Source of the DNA: Bacillota bacterium
Lineage (GTDB): Bacteria; Bacillota; Bacilli; Paenibacillales; Paenibacillaceae
Length of the DNA: 64,000 nucleotides
Reading direction: 5' to 3'
Assembly: GCA_023433615.1 (NCBI GenBank)
Contig: JAEZCJ010000221.1
Span: 1 to 64,000 of the forward strand
Shown here: positions 32,859 to 41,870 of the stretch, one piece after another
Numbering within the stretch: the first letter of the stretch is position 1
Layout: every line of letters starts with the position of its first letter
Translations under genes and position numbers: made by a program
Notes under the pieces: generated by a model
Databases searched by the model: none
What the model saw: only the letters and a program-made list of their open reading frames with translations
What the model was told of the DNA's origin: nothing

Positions 32859-32941
32859 CTATTATAAATAAACTCTACCTAGATCTCGGAACGACCATCG
32901 ATGTATAGTCGAAATATCTATAGCTGAAAGGCGTGATGTAC

Positions 32942-32992
32942 ATGTTGAGCAAGGTCATGATCGGTGCTGGGAGTCGTCGCAAGCTAATTTGA
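32942..32992 (+). CDS. Possible leader peptide upstream of an APH-family gene
   Basis: ATG 32942 opens a 16-codon frame encoding MLSKVMIGAGSRRKLI; AAAGGCGTG lies 8 bases before it. Its TGA overlaps the TTG start of the kinase gene (TTGA). Leader peptides controlling resistance genes (erm, cat) have this size and place, but no stem-loop was verified here. Confidence 0.35.
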   Translation: MLSKVMIGAGSRRKLI

Positions 32993-34080
32993 TTGGAGGA
33001 GATCGTATACACCATAACGAGGTTGTCGCAATCGGTAACGAATACTTGCTTCCGTTCATAACGGAGCTATACGGGCTGGAAGGGTACGCATTCACACCGG
33101 TAGAGGCGCATGAGGGCGGGCGCAATGTCGTCTACTCCTGCGAACGGGACGGCGCGGAAGCGAGAGTCATCAGAATCGCTTTCCTGGCTGACAGGGACAG
33201 GAAAGACTATCTGGGCGAACTGGAGTATGTCAGGTACTTATTCGAGCATGGCGGCAGCGTCTCGAATGTCGTCAGCTCTCGGAAAGGGAAACTGCTCGAA
33301 GAGATAACGTTTGGTGACCGCACCTTCTGGATCAGCGTGTTTGTCAGAGCGAAGGGTCAAGGGCTCGCGGACAATCACTATCAATACCGCGAAGGCGTCC
33401 CCATTACCGAGTACTACTATAATGCCGGTAAAGTGCTGGGGAAGCTGCATCAGCTATCCAAGAACTATACGCCTGTCCACCGTCGGTACAGCTTCACGGA
33501 CAAGTACAATGCCGAATCGATCGAACGGTTGATTCCGGCGTCGCTGCCGCTGCTGAAGGAGAAGTTGCTAGCGCTCCTTCAGACGTTGAATGGCTTGGAT
33601 AAGAGCCCGGAATGCTACGGCATGGTCCATTTCGACTACAACGACGGGAATTACGCGATCGATTATACCGATGGGCAGATAACCGTATACGATTTCGACA
33701 ATGCTTGTTATTGCTGGTATATGTTCGATCTGGCAAGTCTCTGGCTGAGCGGGGTCGGCTGGATCCAATTCGAATCGGACGCCGATAGACGCCGGAAATT
33801 CATGGAGGAATACTTCGCGACAGCCCTGGCGGGATACAGGTCCGAGACCAAGCTCGATAACGCGATGCTGGAGAAGCTGCCGCTATTCATCCAAGTCAAC
33901 CAGGTGGAAGCGATTATGGATGCATTCGAGGTTATGCGCGGCATCGGCGAAGAGCCGGAATGCGATGAAGAGCTGTCGTACCGCATCAAGTGCGTGGAGG
34001 ACGATATTCCGTACATGGGGTTATTCCACGAGATGTATTCGTGCGAGGCGCCCTTCGAGTACGAACCGCGAGCAATCTAA
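32989..34080 (+). CDS. Phosphotransferase of the APH/choline-kinase-like family
   Basis: A 363-residue kinase fold. EAHEGGRNVVYSCERDGAEA marks the nucleotide loop region, YGMVHFDYNDGNYAID the catalytic HxDxxxGN, and ITVYDFDNACYCWYMFDLA the metal aspartate. TTG 32989 is the only upstream canonical start, yet GGAGGAG lies just inside it, so an unusual start near 33007 (ATA) is possible. The substrate is unknown; members include homoserine kinases and aminoglycoside kinases. It ends before a strong terminator. Confidence 0.8.
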   Translation: MIGGDRIHHNEVVAIGNEYLLPFITELYGLEGYAFTPVEAHEGGRNVVYSCERDGAEARVIRIAFLADRDRKDYLGELEYVRYLFEHGGSVSNVVSSRKGKLLEEITFGDRTFWISVFVRAKGQGLADNHYQYREGVPITEYYYNAGKVLGKLHQLSKNYTPVHRRYSFTDKYNAESIERLIPASLPLLKEKLLALLQTLNGLDKSPECYGMVHFDYNDGNYAIDYTDGQITVYDFDNACYCWYMFDLASLWLSGVGWIQFESDADRRRKFMEEYFATALAGYRSETKLDNAMLEKLPLFIQVNQVEAIMDAFEVMRGIGEEPECDEELSYRIKCVEDDIPYMGLFHEMYSCEAPFEYEPRAI

Positions 34081-34089
34081 GTAACGTTA

Positions 34090-34128
34090 AGGAACCAGCA
34101 TCCCGCGTAAGGGGTGCTGGTTCCTCTT
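34090..34128. terminator. Terminator between the APH and xylanase genes
   Basis: AGGAACCAGCA pairs with TGCTGGTTCCT, followed by CTTT. Both genes converge on it. Confidence 0.78.
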
Positions 34129-34144
34129 TGATTATTGCGCGGGA

Positions 34145-35377
34145 TTACACGACCACCCGGATGGTGTCGGTGACCTTGTCGACGGTGAAGCTCGCGCTTC
34201 GGCCGTTCAATGTCATCTGATAGTCGCCGATGAAGCCCTCGAATGCGAACGTGCCGTTGTCATCGGTCACGCTTGTCCCTCGGGTCGACCATTCGTCCTT
34301 AATCAGCCGCTTCAAGGTCTCATAAGCAGGCTTAGGGCTGTTGTCGCGTCGTACCACGCCGGCTGGGGCACCGAGCCACGCGCCTTCGTCGCTGAAATTC
34401 CAGGTCGTGATGGACTCCACCAGCGGGTGCGCGAACAGGATGCTGTACATCTCCTCGATCTCTCTGGCTTGACGTTCTTCGAACTCCGGCGTGGAAGGCC
34501 ACTCCGGTATCTGATAATCGTTCAGGTCCTCGATATCGGCCGGCATAATATGCCCGGAAGTCAGCGTATTCTCGGTAAAATGGATCGGTAAGCCGAAATG
34601 CGAGAACCGTTCCAACACTTCCTCCAGCTTGTCACGTCCCCAATACCCTTGATGCTGATGCGATTGAATGCCGATCGCATCGATAGCGACGCCGGCGTTC
34701 AAGCAGCCGTCAATCAAGATTTCGTAGTTGATGGAGGTATTGAAATCGTTGAGCAGGAGCGTCGCTTCCGGGTTGCAAGCGCGTGTCTTGGCGAACATCT
34801 CCTTAATGATGCCGACTCGGCCAAGCTCTTGGCTGATGCGCGTAATGCCGTTGTCGTATTTGTCGAAGATCGGCATGATGACGACCTCGTTAATGACATC
34901 CCACGTGTCGACTAATCCCTTGAAGTCGTTGACGTCGCGTTCGATCCGCTCGAACTGCGCGCGCAGAATCTCATCGTTGCTCATCTCTAGCAGCCATGGC
35001 GCTGTCAGCGTGTGCCAGCAGAGCGGATGTCCCTTAACCGCAATATTCCGTTCCTTCAGCCACCGTGCGGCAGTCTGTAATAGCTGAGTCCGGGGCTTGC
35101 CCTTCTCAGGCTCGAACATTGCCCAATAGAACGGCAGCGTCGCGGAATTGAAGACGTCGAGGAACATGTCCATCTTCCGATCGACGAACGCGAGTCTATC
35201 TGCAGATCCGAAACGGTTGGCAGCCTCAATGACGTCGAAGATGCCGCAGCCGAACTTGAACTTGTGGTCGGTATGTTGGAAAGAGACCTCTTGCCTTGCG
35301 ACGGGGTTGCCGCTGCCGTCCACCAGCTGGATGGTCGGGCTCGCCTTGCGATGTGCCCATGCATTCGTATTACCCAT
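34145..35377 (-). CDS. Glycoside hydrolase family 10 (endo-1,4-beta-xylanase)
   Basis: A 410-residue protein. GH10 barrel features: HKFKFGCGIFDV near the N-terminus, VKGHPLCWHTLTAPWL with the substrate-binding WH, LVDTWDVINEVVI with the acid/base glutamate, and LPIHFTENTLTSG with the nucleophile glutamate. A beta-rich tail of about 45 residues ends the protein. ATG 35377 is 8 bases after GGAGGT. There is no signal peptide, so it would act inside the cell on imported xylo-oligosaccharides (inference). No xylan transporter is adjacent. Confidence 0.9.
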   Translation of the reverse strand: MGNTNAWAHRKASPTIQLVDGSGNPVARQEVSFQHTDHKFKFGCGIFDVIEAANRFGSADRLAFVDRKMDMFLDVFNSATLPFYWAMFEPEKGKPRTQLLQTAARWLKERNIAVKGHPLCWHTLTAPWLLEMSNDEILRAQFERIERDVNDFKGLVDTWDVINEVVIMPIFDKYDNGITRISQELGRVGIIKEMFAKTRACNPEATLLLNDFNTSINYEILIDGCLNAGVAIDAIGIQSHQHQGYWGRDKLEEVLERFSHFGLPIHFTENTLTSGHIMPADIEDLNDYQIPEWPSTPEFEERQAREIEEMYSILFAHPLVESITTWNFSDEGAWLGAPAGVVRRDNSPKPAYETLKRLIKDEWSTRGTSVTDDNGTFAFEGFIGDYQMTLNGRSASFTVDKVTDTIRVVV

Positions 35378-35623
35378 TCGATGACCTCCGTTATAAGCTT
35401 GTTGTCTGCCCTGCAACACAGATAGAATTTCGCCTTCATCTCAACTATACGCCAAGATGCCTGCCCCGCAAACAGACTAAGTTATAGGATATACTTCGTT
35501 TATTAATGGTCTGCGGGGCGCAAATGCCGTTCATTCGCGGAGGCCAGCCCGTTCTGGTAGAATAAGCGGCGTAAGCGCGGTACGTTCGTGCATAGCGCAA
35601 AATTCATGTAGACAATAGGGGTC

Positions 35624-36067
35624 ATGCATATGTTCATCTTAATCGGAATAACTGCCTTGCTCATCTACGGCGGGCTTGTCTATTACATCGGCTGGCGCGG
35701 CTATCGATGGCTGCGCCCGGAGAAGTCGACCCGGCGTTTCAAGCTGCTGTATGCCGTGGCCGTGACGACGGTTGCCGCGTCTTTTCTGTTCGGTCGCGTG
35801 TCGGGCAGCGTGGTCCTAGGGAGGCTGGGCGCGTATTGGATGGCGATATTCTTCCTGCTCGTCCTGTTGGTTCCGATCGCGCACTTGACGGTAATCGTCC
35901 TTCGCTATACGCGCTTGCCGCGGCGCGGCACGCAGCTGTGGGCGGGCATCTTGACACTGGCACTTACGGTATTCTTCATGCTCTACGGCACGTACAACGC
36001 TTATAACCCCACGGTAACCACTTATGCGATTTTCAGATTGCCGGCGGGGAAGCGGCTGGCTCTATGA
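35624..36067 (+). CDS. Small membrane protein, N-terminal module of a split metallophosphoesterase
   Basis: A 147-residue protein with four membrane segments. In related YkuE/YkoQ-like proteins a membrane part of this kind is followed in the same chain by a metallophosphoesterase domain. Here the chain stops with TGA inside ATGA, and the esterase starts in the next frame. Either a gene has split by a single-base change or it is a natural coupled pair. AATAGGGG precedes the start. Function alone is unknown. Confidence 0.75.
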   Translation: MHMFILIGITALLIYGGLVYYIGWRGYRWLRPEKSTRRFKLLYAVAVTTVAASFLFGRVSGSVVLGRLGAYWMAIFFLLVLLVPIAHLTVIVLRYTRLPRRGTQLWAGILTLALTVFFMLYGTYNAYNPTVTTYAIFRLPAGKRLAL

Positions 36068-36741
36068 GGATTGTGGCGGCAGCGGATACGCATTTCGGCC
36101 TGCTGTCGGGGAAGGATCACGCGGAACGTCTCGTGCAAGAGGTGAATGCGCTGAAGCCCGATATCATTCTGCTGCCGGGCGATCTGTTCGACGATGACAT
36201 TCGGCCGTTCATGAATCAACGGATCGATCGGACCTTGTCCAAGCTGCAAGCGCCTTATGGCATCTATGCGACACTCGGCAATCATGACCGGCATGACGGC
36301 TCAGTAGAGCAGTTAATCGATACCCTCACGGGCAGCGGCATCCGCGTCTTGTATGACGAGGCGATTACGGTAGACGACCGGTTCGCGCTGGTCGGACGCA
36401 GAGACTACAGCGATGCAGACAGGCAGCCGCTGGAGGAAATCCTGCGCGGGGCGGATGTGCGCAAGCCGGTCATCCTGCTGGATCATCAGCCCAACGAACT
36501 TGAAGCCGCAGAGCGCGCAGGCGTGGACCTCGTGTTGTCGGGACATACGCACCGCGGTCAAGTGTTTCCGGGCAGCATCATGACGAACCTCATCTACGAG
36601 AATGATTGGGGACTGCTCCGGAGAGGGGACTTCCATTCGATCGTCACGCAGGGCTACGGCTTCTGGGGGCCGCCGATTCGGCTCGGAACGCGGTCGGAGA
36701 TCGTGCTTGTCGAGGTGGAGTTCATGTCTTCTTCGTCCTAA
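36064..36741 (+). CDS. Metallophosphoesterase
   Basis: A 225-residue calcineurin-like phosphoesterase with all metal motifs: AAADTHFG (DxH), LLPGDLFDDD (GDxxD), ATLGNHDRHD (GNHD), and LSGHTHRGQVFPG (GHxH). It closely follows UDP-diacylglucosamine-type and YkuE-like enzymes, but the substrate is not known. Its ATG overlaps the stop of the preceding membrane protein by 4 bases, so translation is coupled and the two may form one membrane-bound enzyme. Confidence 0.9.
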   Translation: MRIVAAADTHFGLLSGKDHAERLVQEVNALKPDIILLPGDLFDDDIRPFMNQRIDRTLSKLQAPYGIYATLGNHDRHDGSVEQLIDTLTGSGIRVLYDEAITVDDRFALVGRRDYSDADRQPLEEILRGADVRKPVILLDHQPNELEAAERAGVDLVLSGHTHRGQVFPGSIMTNLIYENDWGLLRRGDFHSIVTQGYGFWGPPIRLGTRSEIVLVEVEFMSSSS

Positions 36742-36835
36742 CCCCATAATTTTCGACAAATAACAAGGGAATTCCACATGAAATGTTGAATGGTAAACAT
36801 TATCACTTATTTGATGATGAAAGCAGGTGCCATTC

Positions 36836-37840
36836 ATGCTCCCTTCATTCGAAGAAGTTACCCGAAACCTATCAGCCCTCGAAGCATGGGAACAACTGCG
36901 CAAGCATCGTGATCGCTCCGTAGCCAGACGAATCTGGCATATCGGAGTCGGACTTGCGATCGCGGCAATCGGATGTTATTTGATCGCATTCGCGATGACC
37001 GAGTCCAGTCCGGCCGATGATCCCGATGACCCTCTCTACCTCTTCCTGTTCGGCATTCTGATCGTCATCTGTTCGCCCATTTACATTCATCAAGCCATCC
37101 GCAGGGCGCACAAGAAATACAGCCGGTACTACAAGGAGCTCATCGTGCCTCCCCTGGTTGCCAATATGGTGAGCCAAGCTTCCTATCCAGATTTCTCGGA
37201 TAGCCGCTTCGAATGCCGATTTGAGCCGGATGGTTACATATCGCGGGAGAAAATGCTGGAAATTCCGATATTCACGGGCCTGGAAGAGGCTAACCGCTAC
37301 CAAGGGGAGGATTACTTCCAAGGAACGCTGGGCGTAACCGATTTCCAGCTGTGCGAGATTTATGCCGAGAAGGAAGAGCGGGACGAATCTGGGAATAAGA
37401 ACCGATATCCATTGTTCAAGGGACTTGTATTCATCGCGGATTTCCATAAGAATTTTGAGGGTACGACCGTCATCGTGTCACGCAAGGGCAAGGCCATTGC
37501 CCGCTTGAAGCATGTCGGAGACCGCATGGGAACGATTAGCCATGAATTCGACAAGTTGTTCCGGGTACGAACGACCGACGAGACGACGGCGCGCTATCTG
37601 CTGCCCGTCAATATGCTGGAACGATTCATAGAGCTGCGCAAGCGCTTCCCCAAGAATGGCATGAGCATCTGCCTGCACGAAGGGACGCTTACGATTGCCA
37701 TCCACCTGATCGATTACTTCGAGGCGAAAGGGATCAAGAAGCTTGAGGAAGGTGGCATTCTGCACACGTACAACGAGATTCGTTCCATCCTGGATGTCGT
37801 GGATATTCTCAACCTCAACACGCGGATCTGGACCAAGTAG
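36836..37840 (+). CDS. DUF3137 domain membrane protein
   Basis: A 334-residue protein with two membrane segments near the N-terminus (VGLAIAAIGCYLIAFAMT; YLFLFGILIVICSPIYI). The rest is a soluble domain with DUF3137 features: FRFEPDG-like segment, FTGLEEANRYQGEDYFQGTL, KGLVFIADFHKNFEGTTVIV and LLPVNMLERFIELRKRF. Family function is unknown. ATG 36836 is preceded by AGCAGG at 8 bases; GTG 36827 is in frame. It is probably in its own unit. Confidence 0.8.
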   Translation: MLPSFEEVTRNLSALEAWEQLRKHRDRSVARRIWHIGVGLAIAAIGCYLIAFAMTESSPADDPDDPLYLFLFGILIVICSPIYIHQAIRRAHKKYSRYYKELIVPPLVANMVSQASYPDFSDSRFECRFEPDGYISREKMLEIPIFTGLEEANRYQGEDYFQGTLGVTDFQLCEIYAEKEERDESGNKNRYPLFKGLVFIADFHKNFEGTTVIVSRKGKAIARLKHVGDRMGTISHEFDKLFRVRTTDETTARYLLPVNMLERFIELRKRFPKNGMSICLHEGTLTIAIHLIDYFEAKGIKKLEEGGILHTYNEIRSILDVVDILNLNTRIWTK

Positions 37841-37885
37841 CCTGCGTCTCATCAATCGCAGTACCGCTCAAGGAAGGGGAGTCGC

Positions 37886-39859
37886 ATGAGACTGATGAAG
37901 TGGGCAGGGCTGGCGATGATAGGCATTCTGGCACTCTTGATCTGGTGGGTGCTTACCCCTGAGGAGACGGAGTTCGCTATGCATGATGCGGCGGAATCCG
38001 CGCAGTCGCCGGATGCCGCAAGGCCGGCCTCGGAATACGAGACGGATTATACAATTCTGGTCTATATGAACGGCTCTGACCTCGAGAGCGCATTCGATGA
38101 AGATACCGGCCTCTTCTATGGAGCGGCCAGCACGGATATCGAAGAGATGGTATCCGGCCTGACGGGCGACCGCGTACGGGTCGTGCTGGAGACCGGCGGC
38201 ACGCTGGCATGGGCCAACGAGCAGATTGACGGCCAACAGAATCAACGCTGGCTGATCGATAACGGCGGACTCACCCATCTGGCGGATGTCGGCAGGCGCA
38301 ATATCGGCGAGGCCGATACGCTGGCGGACTTCGTCGAGTGGGGAGTCGGGCAATACCCTGCGGCCCGTTACGCGCTTATCTTCTGGAATCACGGCGGCGG
38401 CTCCGTGCTCGGCTTCGGCGCGGACGAATGGCATGATAACGATTCGTTGACGCTGGACGAGTTGGCAGCCGGACTGGATGCCGCATATGAGCAGACCGGG
38501 CAGACGTTCGAGCTGATCGGCTTCGATGCCTGCTTGATGGCGACGGTGGAGACGGCAGCCTTGCTGCAGCCGTACGGACGCTATCTTGTCGCTTCGGAAG
38601 AGCTGGAGCCGGGCCACGGCTGGGACTATGGCCGGGCGCTGGATCAATTGGCTGCAAGCTCCGACGTCGACGGAGCGACGCTCGGCCGATGGATTGCGGA
38701 TACTTATCAGGCACAGGCCGCCGATAACGGGCAAGAGATGAACATTACGCTGTCCGTGATCGATCTGGACGGCTTCGAGCGTGTAGTGACGGCGCTGGAG
38801 GCATTCATACAAGAGGCCGACGCCGTAATCGCGTCCGATCGCTCCGGATTCTATAGCTTCGCCAACGGCCGCAGCCGCGCCGAGGAATACGGGGGCTCTT
38901 CCTCGCCGGAGGAAGCGATCGAAATGATCGATCTGCTCGCCCTAGTCCGCAATGTCAGCGACAGCTACCCGGATACGGCGGCAGCGCTCGAGGAAGCCGT
39001 GCGCGAAGCCGTTGTCTACAAGATTAACAGCGTGGGGCGTCCGGACGCGAACGGGCTGTCCATCTATTTTCCGCACCGCAACAAGGACAGCTTCGCCGAT
39101 AATCTGGCTGTATTCGCCAGGCTCGGCTTCTCGGAATCGTACATGGACTTTATCCAGACTTATATGAATGGCTTGCAGAGCGATACGGAGCAGATCGACG
39201 TCGCCGTCAGCGGCGGGCTCCAATTCGAATACACGGAAGACGAGGACGAATATGCCCCTTACGAGGTTCGCGTCGATCCGCAGGATCTGGAAGGAATTGA
39301 GCAGATCTACGCGGTCGTATCGATGTATTCCGATGAAGAAGCCGGCGAGGATAGCCCGCTCATCTATCTGGGCTATGATCATTACGTGAATGTCGACTGG
39401 GAGCAGGGCATTATTCGTGACGATTTTACCGGGGAGTGGCTGATGTGGGATGGCAATTTCATCGCGCTGGACCTCATCTCGCAAGGCCGCGGCTATATCC
39501 GCTATGCCTTCCCTGCCAAGCTGAACGGCAAGGAGATGGACGTGCTCGTCCATTATGACATCGAAGAGGATACGTTCGAGGTGATGGGCGCCTGGGCCGG
39601 CCTCGGCTCGGAGACGGGCATGCCGGACAAGAATATCGTCCAGATCAAGGCAGGCGACCGAATCATTCCGCAATACTATTACTATACGAATACGGACGAA
39701 GAAGGTTATATCGACGGCGACGAATTCATCGTCGGCGACAGCATCGAGCTGGGTTATGAATTTTTGCCGAACGGCACCTATTTATACGGCTTCTCGCTTG
39801 TCAGCTATTCTGGCGTAGAGACGTTGACCGCGTTCATCGACTTCGAATTGACGGATTAG
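37886..39859 (+). CDS. Clostripain-family (C11) cysteine peptidase
   Basis: A 657-residue protein with an N-terminal membrane anchor or signal (residues about 5-25), then a caspase-like fold: YTILVYMNGSDLESAF at the first strand, ALIFWNHGGGSVLGFGAD with the catalytic histidine, and LIGFDACLMATVETA with the catalytic cysteine. The last 250 residues are beta-rich, of unknown role. It should act on the outer face of the membrane. GGAAGGGGAG precedes ATG 37886. Family enzymes cut after arginine; here specificity is unknown. Confidence 0.9.
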   Translation: MRLMKWAGLAMIGILALLIWWVLTPEETEFAMHDAAESAQSPDAARPASEYETDYTILVYMNGSDLESAFDEDTGLFYGAASTDIEEMVSGLTGDRVRVVLETGGTLAWANEQIDGQQNQRWLIDNGGLTHLADVGRRNIGEADTLADFVEWGVGQYPAARYALIFWNHGGGSVLGFGADEWHDNDSLTLDELAAGLDAAYEQTGQTFELIGFDACLMATVETAALLQPYGRYLVASEELEPGHGWDYGRALDQLAASSDVDGATLGRWIADTYQAQAADNGQEMNITLSVIDLDGFERVVTALEAFIQEADAVIASDRSGFYSFANGRSRAEEYGGSSSPEEAIEMIDLLALVRNVSDSYPDTAAALEEAVREAVVYKINSVGRPDANGLSIYFPHRNKDSFADNLAVFARLGFSESYMDFIQTYMNGLQSDTEQIDVAVSGGLQFEYTEDEDEYAPYEVRVDPQDLEGIEQIYAVVSMYSDEEAGEDSPLIYLGYDHYVNVDWEQGIIRDDFTGEWLMWDGNFIALDLISQGRGYIRYAFPAKLNGKEMDVLVHYDIEEDTFEVMGAWAGLGSETGMPDKNIVQIKAGDRIIPQYYYYTNTDEEGYIDGDEFIVGDSIELGYEFLPNGTYLYGFSLVSYSGVETLTAFIDFELTD

Positions 39860-39867
39860 ACCGGAAG

Positions 39868-39895
39868 GCCTTGCCTGCGTAACAGCAGGCAAGGC
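39868..39895. terminator. Hairpin between the C11 peptidase and EAL genes
   Basis: GCCTTGCCTGC and GCAGGCAAGGC pair perfectly around a 6-nt loop. There is no T run. Confidence 0.65.
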
Positions 39896-39906
39896 TAGCT
39901 TGTGTT

Positions 39907-41715
39907 CTATGCATCGCCGGAATTTAGTTGAAGGACGAGCTTGATCTCTTCCAGGGGAGCAGGACGGCAATAGTGGTAGCCTTGTCCGATCTCGCAGCCG
40001 TACTGCCGAAGGATGGCGGCTTCTTCCGCATGCTCGATGCCTTCGCAGACGACCTTCAAGTTCAAGCTGTGTCCGATGTCGACAATCAGCTTAACGATTG
40101 AGGCGGAGGGTGCATCGGTTATCAATTCGCGCGTGAAGGAGCGGTCGATCTTCAACCGGTCAACGGGCAGGTGCCGCAGGGTATTAAGCGAAGAGTAGCC
40201 CGTTCCGAAGTCATCGATCGAAATCCTCACGCCTAGATCTTTCAGCTCGCCGAGCACCAAGACCGAGTGGCTCAGGTTCTGCATGAGGCTCTCCGTCACT
40301 TCCAGCTCCAGCAGGGCAGGGTCGAAGTCGGTCAGGGCCAGAATCCGCGAGACCGATGCGGCTAATCCGGGCGACTTGAACTGGCGAACCGAGATGTTGA
40401 CAGCCAGCGTCAGGTCAGGATGGCCCTCAAGCTGCAAGCGTCGCAGCTGCTTGCACGCCTCCTCAAGCACCCATTCGCCGAGCTCGATAATGACGCCCGT
40501 CTGTTCCGCCAGCGGTATGAACACGGACGGCTCGATCCGCCCAAGTTCCGGATGGTCCCAGCGGAGCAGCGCTTCCAGTCCGCGAATTTTTCCGGTGCCG
40601 AGTTCCACCATCGGCTGATAGTGGACAACGAATTCCTGCCTATCCAGCGCGCTCCGCAGCGCGTTCACCAGCTTCGCTTGATACAGCAGGTCGCTGTTCT
40701 TGGAAGCGGAGAAGAACCGGAATCCGTTCTTCTCGTCTTGCTTGACGTCATACATCGCCATGTCCGCGTACTGGATCAGCGTATCGGCATCGCGTGCATC
40801 CTCGGGAAATAAGCTTATGCCGATACTCGGCGTCGAATAGATCCATTGATTATGGATCTGGAAGGGGGCGCGGAAAGCTTGAATGAGCTGCCTGGCCAAT
40901 ATTTCGATTTCCTTCTGGCGCTTGTAAGGAAAGAGCAGAATGAATTCGTCTCCCGCATATCGCGAGATGAAGCACGACCCGTCGAGGACGCGGGTGAGAT
41001 GGGCAGCAACGTCTTGCAGCATACGGTCTCCGGAGCTGTGGCCCATTGTATCGTTGACATTCTTGAAGTTGTCGAGGTCCAGGAACATGACGGCCATCTG
41101 CGTGCCGTTCGCGATCTCCTCCGCCATTCGCTTCTTTAGCAATTCCCGGTTGGGCAGCTGCGTGAGCGAATCGTAGTACGCCATATGCTCCATCTTGTCG
41201 AATGCCGATTGCAGCTGGGTATTCAACTCTTCGTTGATACGGTTCTCTCGCCGTAAATTCCGGAAGTAGAAGGCCAGCAGCGAATACAAGATCATGTTGA
41301 TGACAGCGCCGATCATGATCGTGCTAATCATCTCTGCCTGCACTTCGGAGGAATAGGATGGCGTGAAGGCTAAATAATAGCCCGTAGCAAGCACCACAGG
41401 CATTGGAGAAGGCAGCAAGAAGGCCAGATAGACAAGGGATAAGTACATGACGCTAACCAGCTTATCGAAGGTCAATTCAGGCAGCGCGCCGAAGAATGCG
41501 ATAAAGGCCAAAGCGGCGAGCGCGTACTTGATCGGCACGGGCCGGACAGCAATCGCGGCAAAGCTCAGCACCGCGAAGCTGAGGGCGAGTGCGAGGCCGA
41601 GCGAGCTGGCAACGGAGTCGATCATGTTAAGAGAGAGAGAGGCTGCAGCGAGCACGGTGACGATAATCGGTGTGTGATGGAGCAGTCGTTGTGCATGGGA
41701 GAGTATACGTTTCAT
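39907..41715 (-). CDS. GGDEF/EAL protein with membrane N-terminus
   Basis: A 602-residue protein: about six membrane segments (residues 10-160), a short coiled region, a GGDEF domain (SLTQLPNRELL, then RYAGDEFILLF), and an EAL domain from about 340. The GGDEF signature reads AGDEF and no RxxD inhibitory site precedes it, so cyclase activity is uncertain. All EAL catalytic blocks are kept (EALLRW, AVNISVRQF, ELEVTESLM, SIDDFGTGYSSL, KIDRSF, CEGIE), so c-di-GMP hydrolysis is likely. ATG 41715 follows GAGGTG at about 8 bases. Confidence 0.9.
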   Translation of the reverse strand: MKRILSHAQRLLHHTPIIVTVLAAASLSLNMIDSVASSLGLALALSFAVLSFAAIAVRPVPIKYALAALAFIAFFGALPELTFDKLVSVMYLSLVYLAFLLPSPMPVVLATGYYLAFTPSYSSEVQAEMISTIMIGAVINMILYSLLAFYFRNLRRENRINEELNTQLQSAFDKMEHMAYYDSLTQLPNRELLKKRMAEEIANGTQMAVMFLDLDNFKNVNDTMGHSSGDRMLQDVAAHLTRVLDGSCFISRYAGDEFILLFPYKRQKEIEILARQLIQAFRAPFQIHNQWIYSTPSIGISLFPEDARDADTLIQYADMAMYDVKQDEKNGFRFFSASKNSDLLYQAKLVNALRSALDRQEFVVHYQPMVELGTGKIRGLEALLRWDHPELGRIEPSVFIPLAEQTGVIIELGEWVLEEACKQLRRLQLEGHPDLTLAVNISVRQFKSPGLAASVSRILALTDFDPALLELEVTESLMQNLSHSVLVLGELKDLGVRISIDDFGTGYSSLNTLRHLPVDRLKIDRSFTRELITDAPSASIVKLIVDIGHSLNLKVVCEGIEHAEEAAILRQYGCEIGQGYHYCRPAPLEEIKLVLQLNSGDA

Positions 41716-41870
41716 CAATCGACACCTCAATAGAATGAATGAATTCCGTGTGACATTACAGTATTCTCTACATGGAGAGGAACACCTTCTTTGCGCGGTG
41801 AAACCTCGTCAGCCTCGTATCGTAAATACACATGCGTCAATGATGGAATGAACTGCAATAACCGGAGGTG

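Noticed and set aside
35463..35519. GCCCCGCA / TGCGGGGC inverted repeat with a 41-base loop upstream of the small membrane protein gene
   Set aside because: The arms are short and GC-only and the loop is long, so chance is likely.
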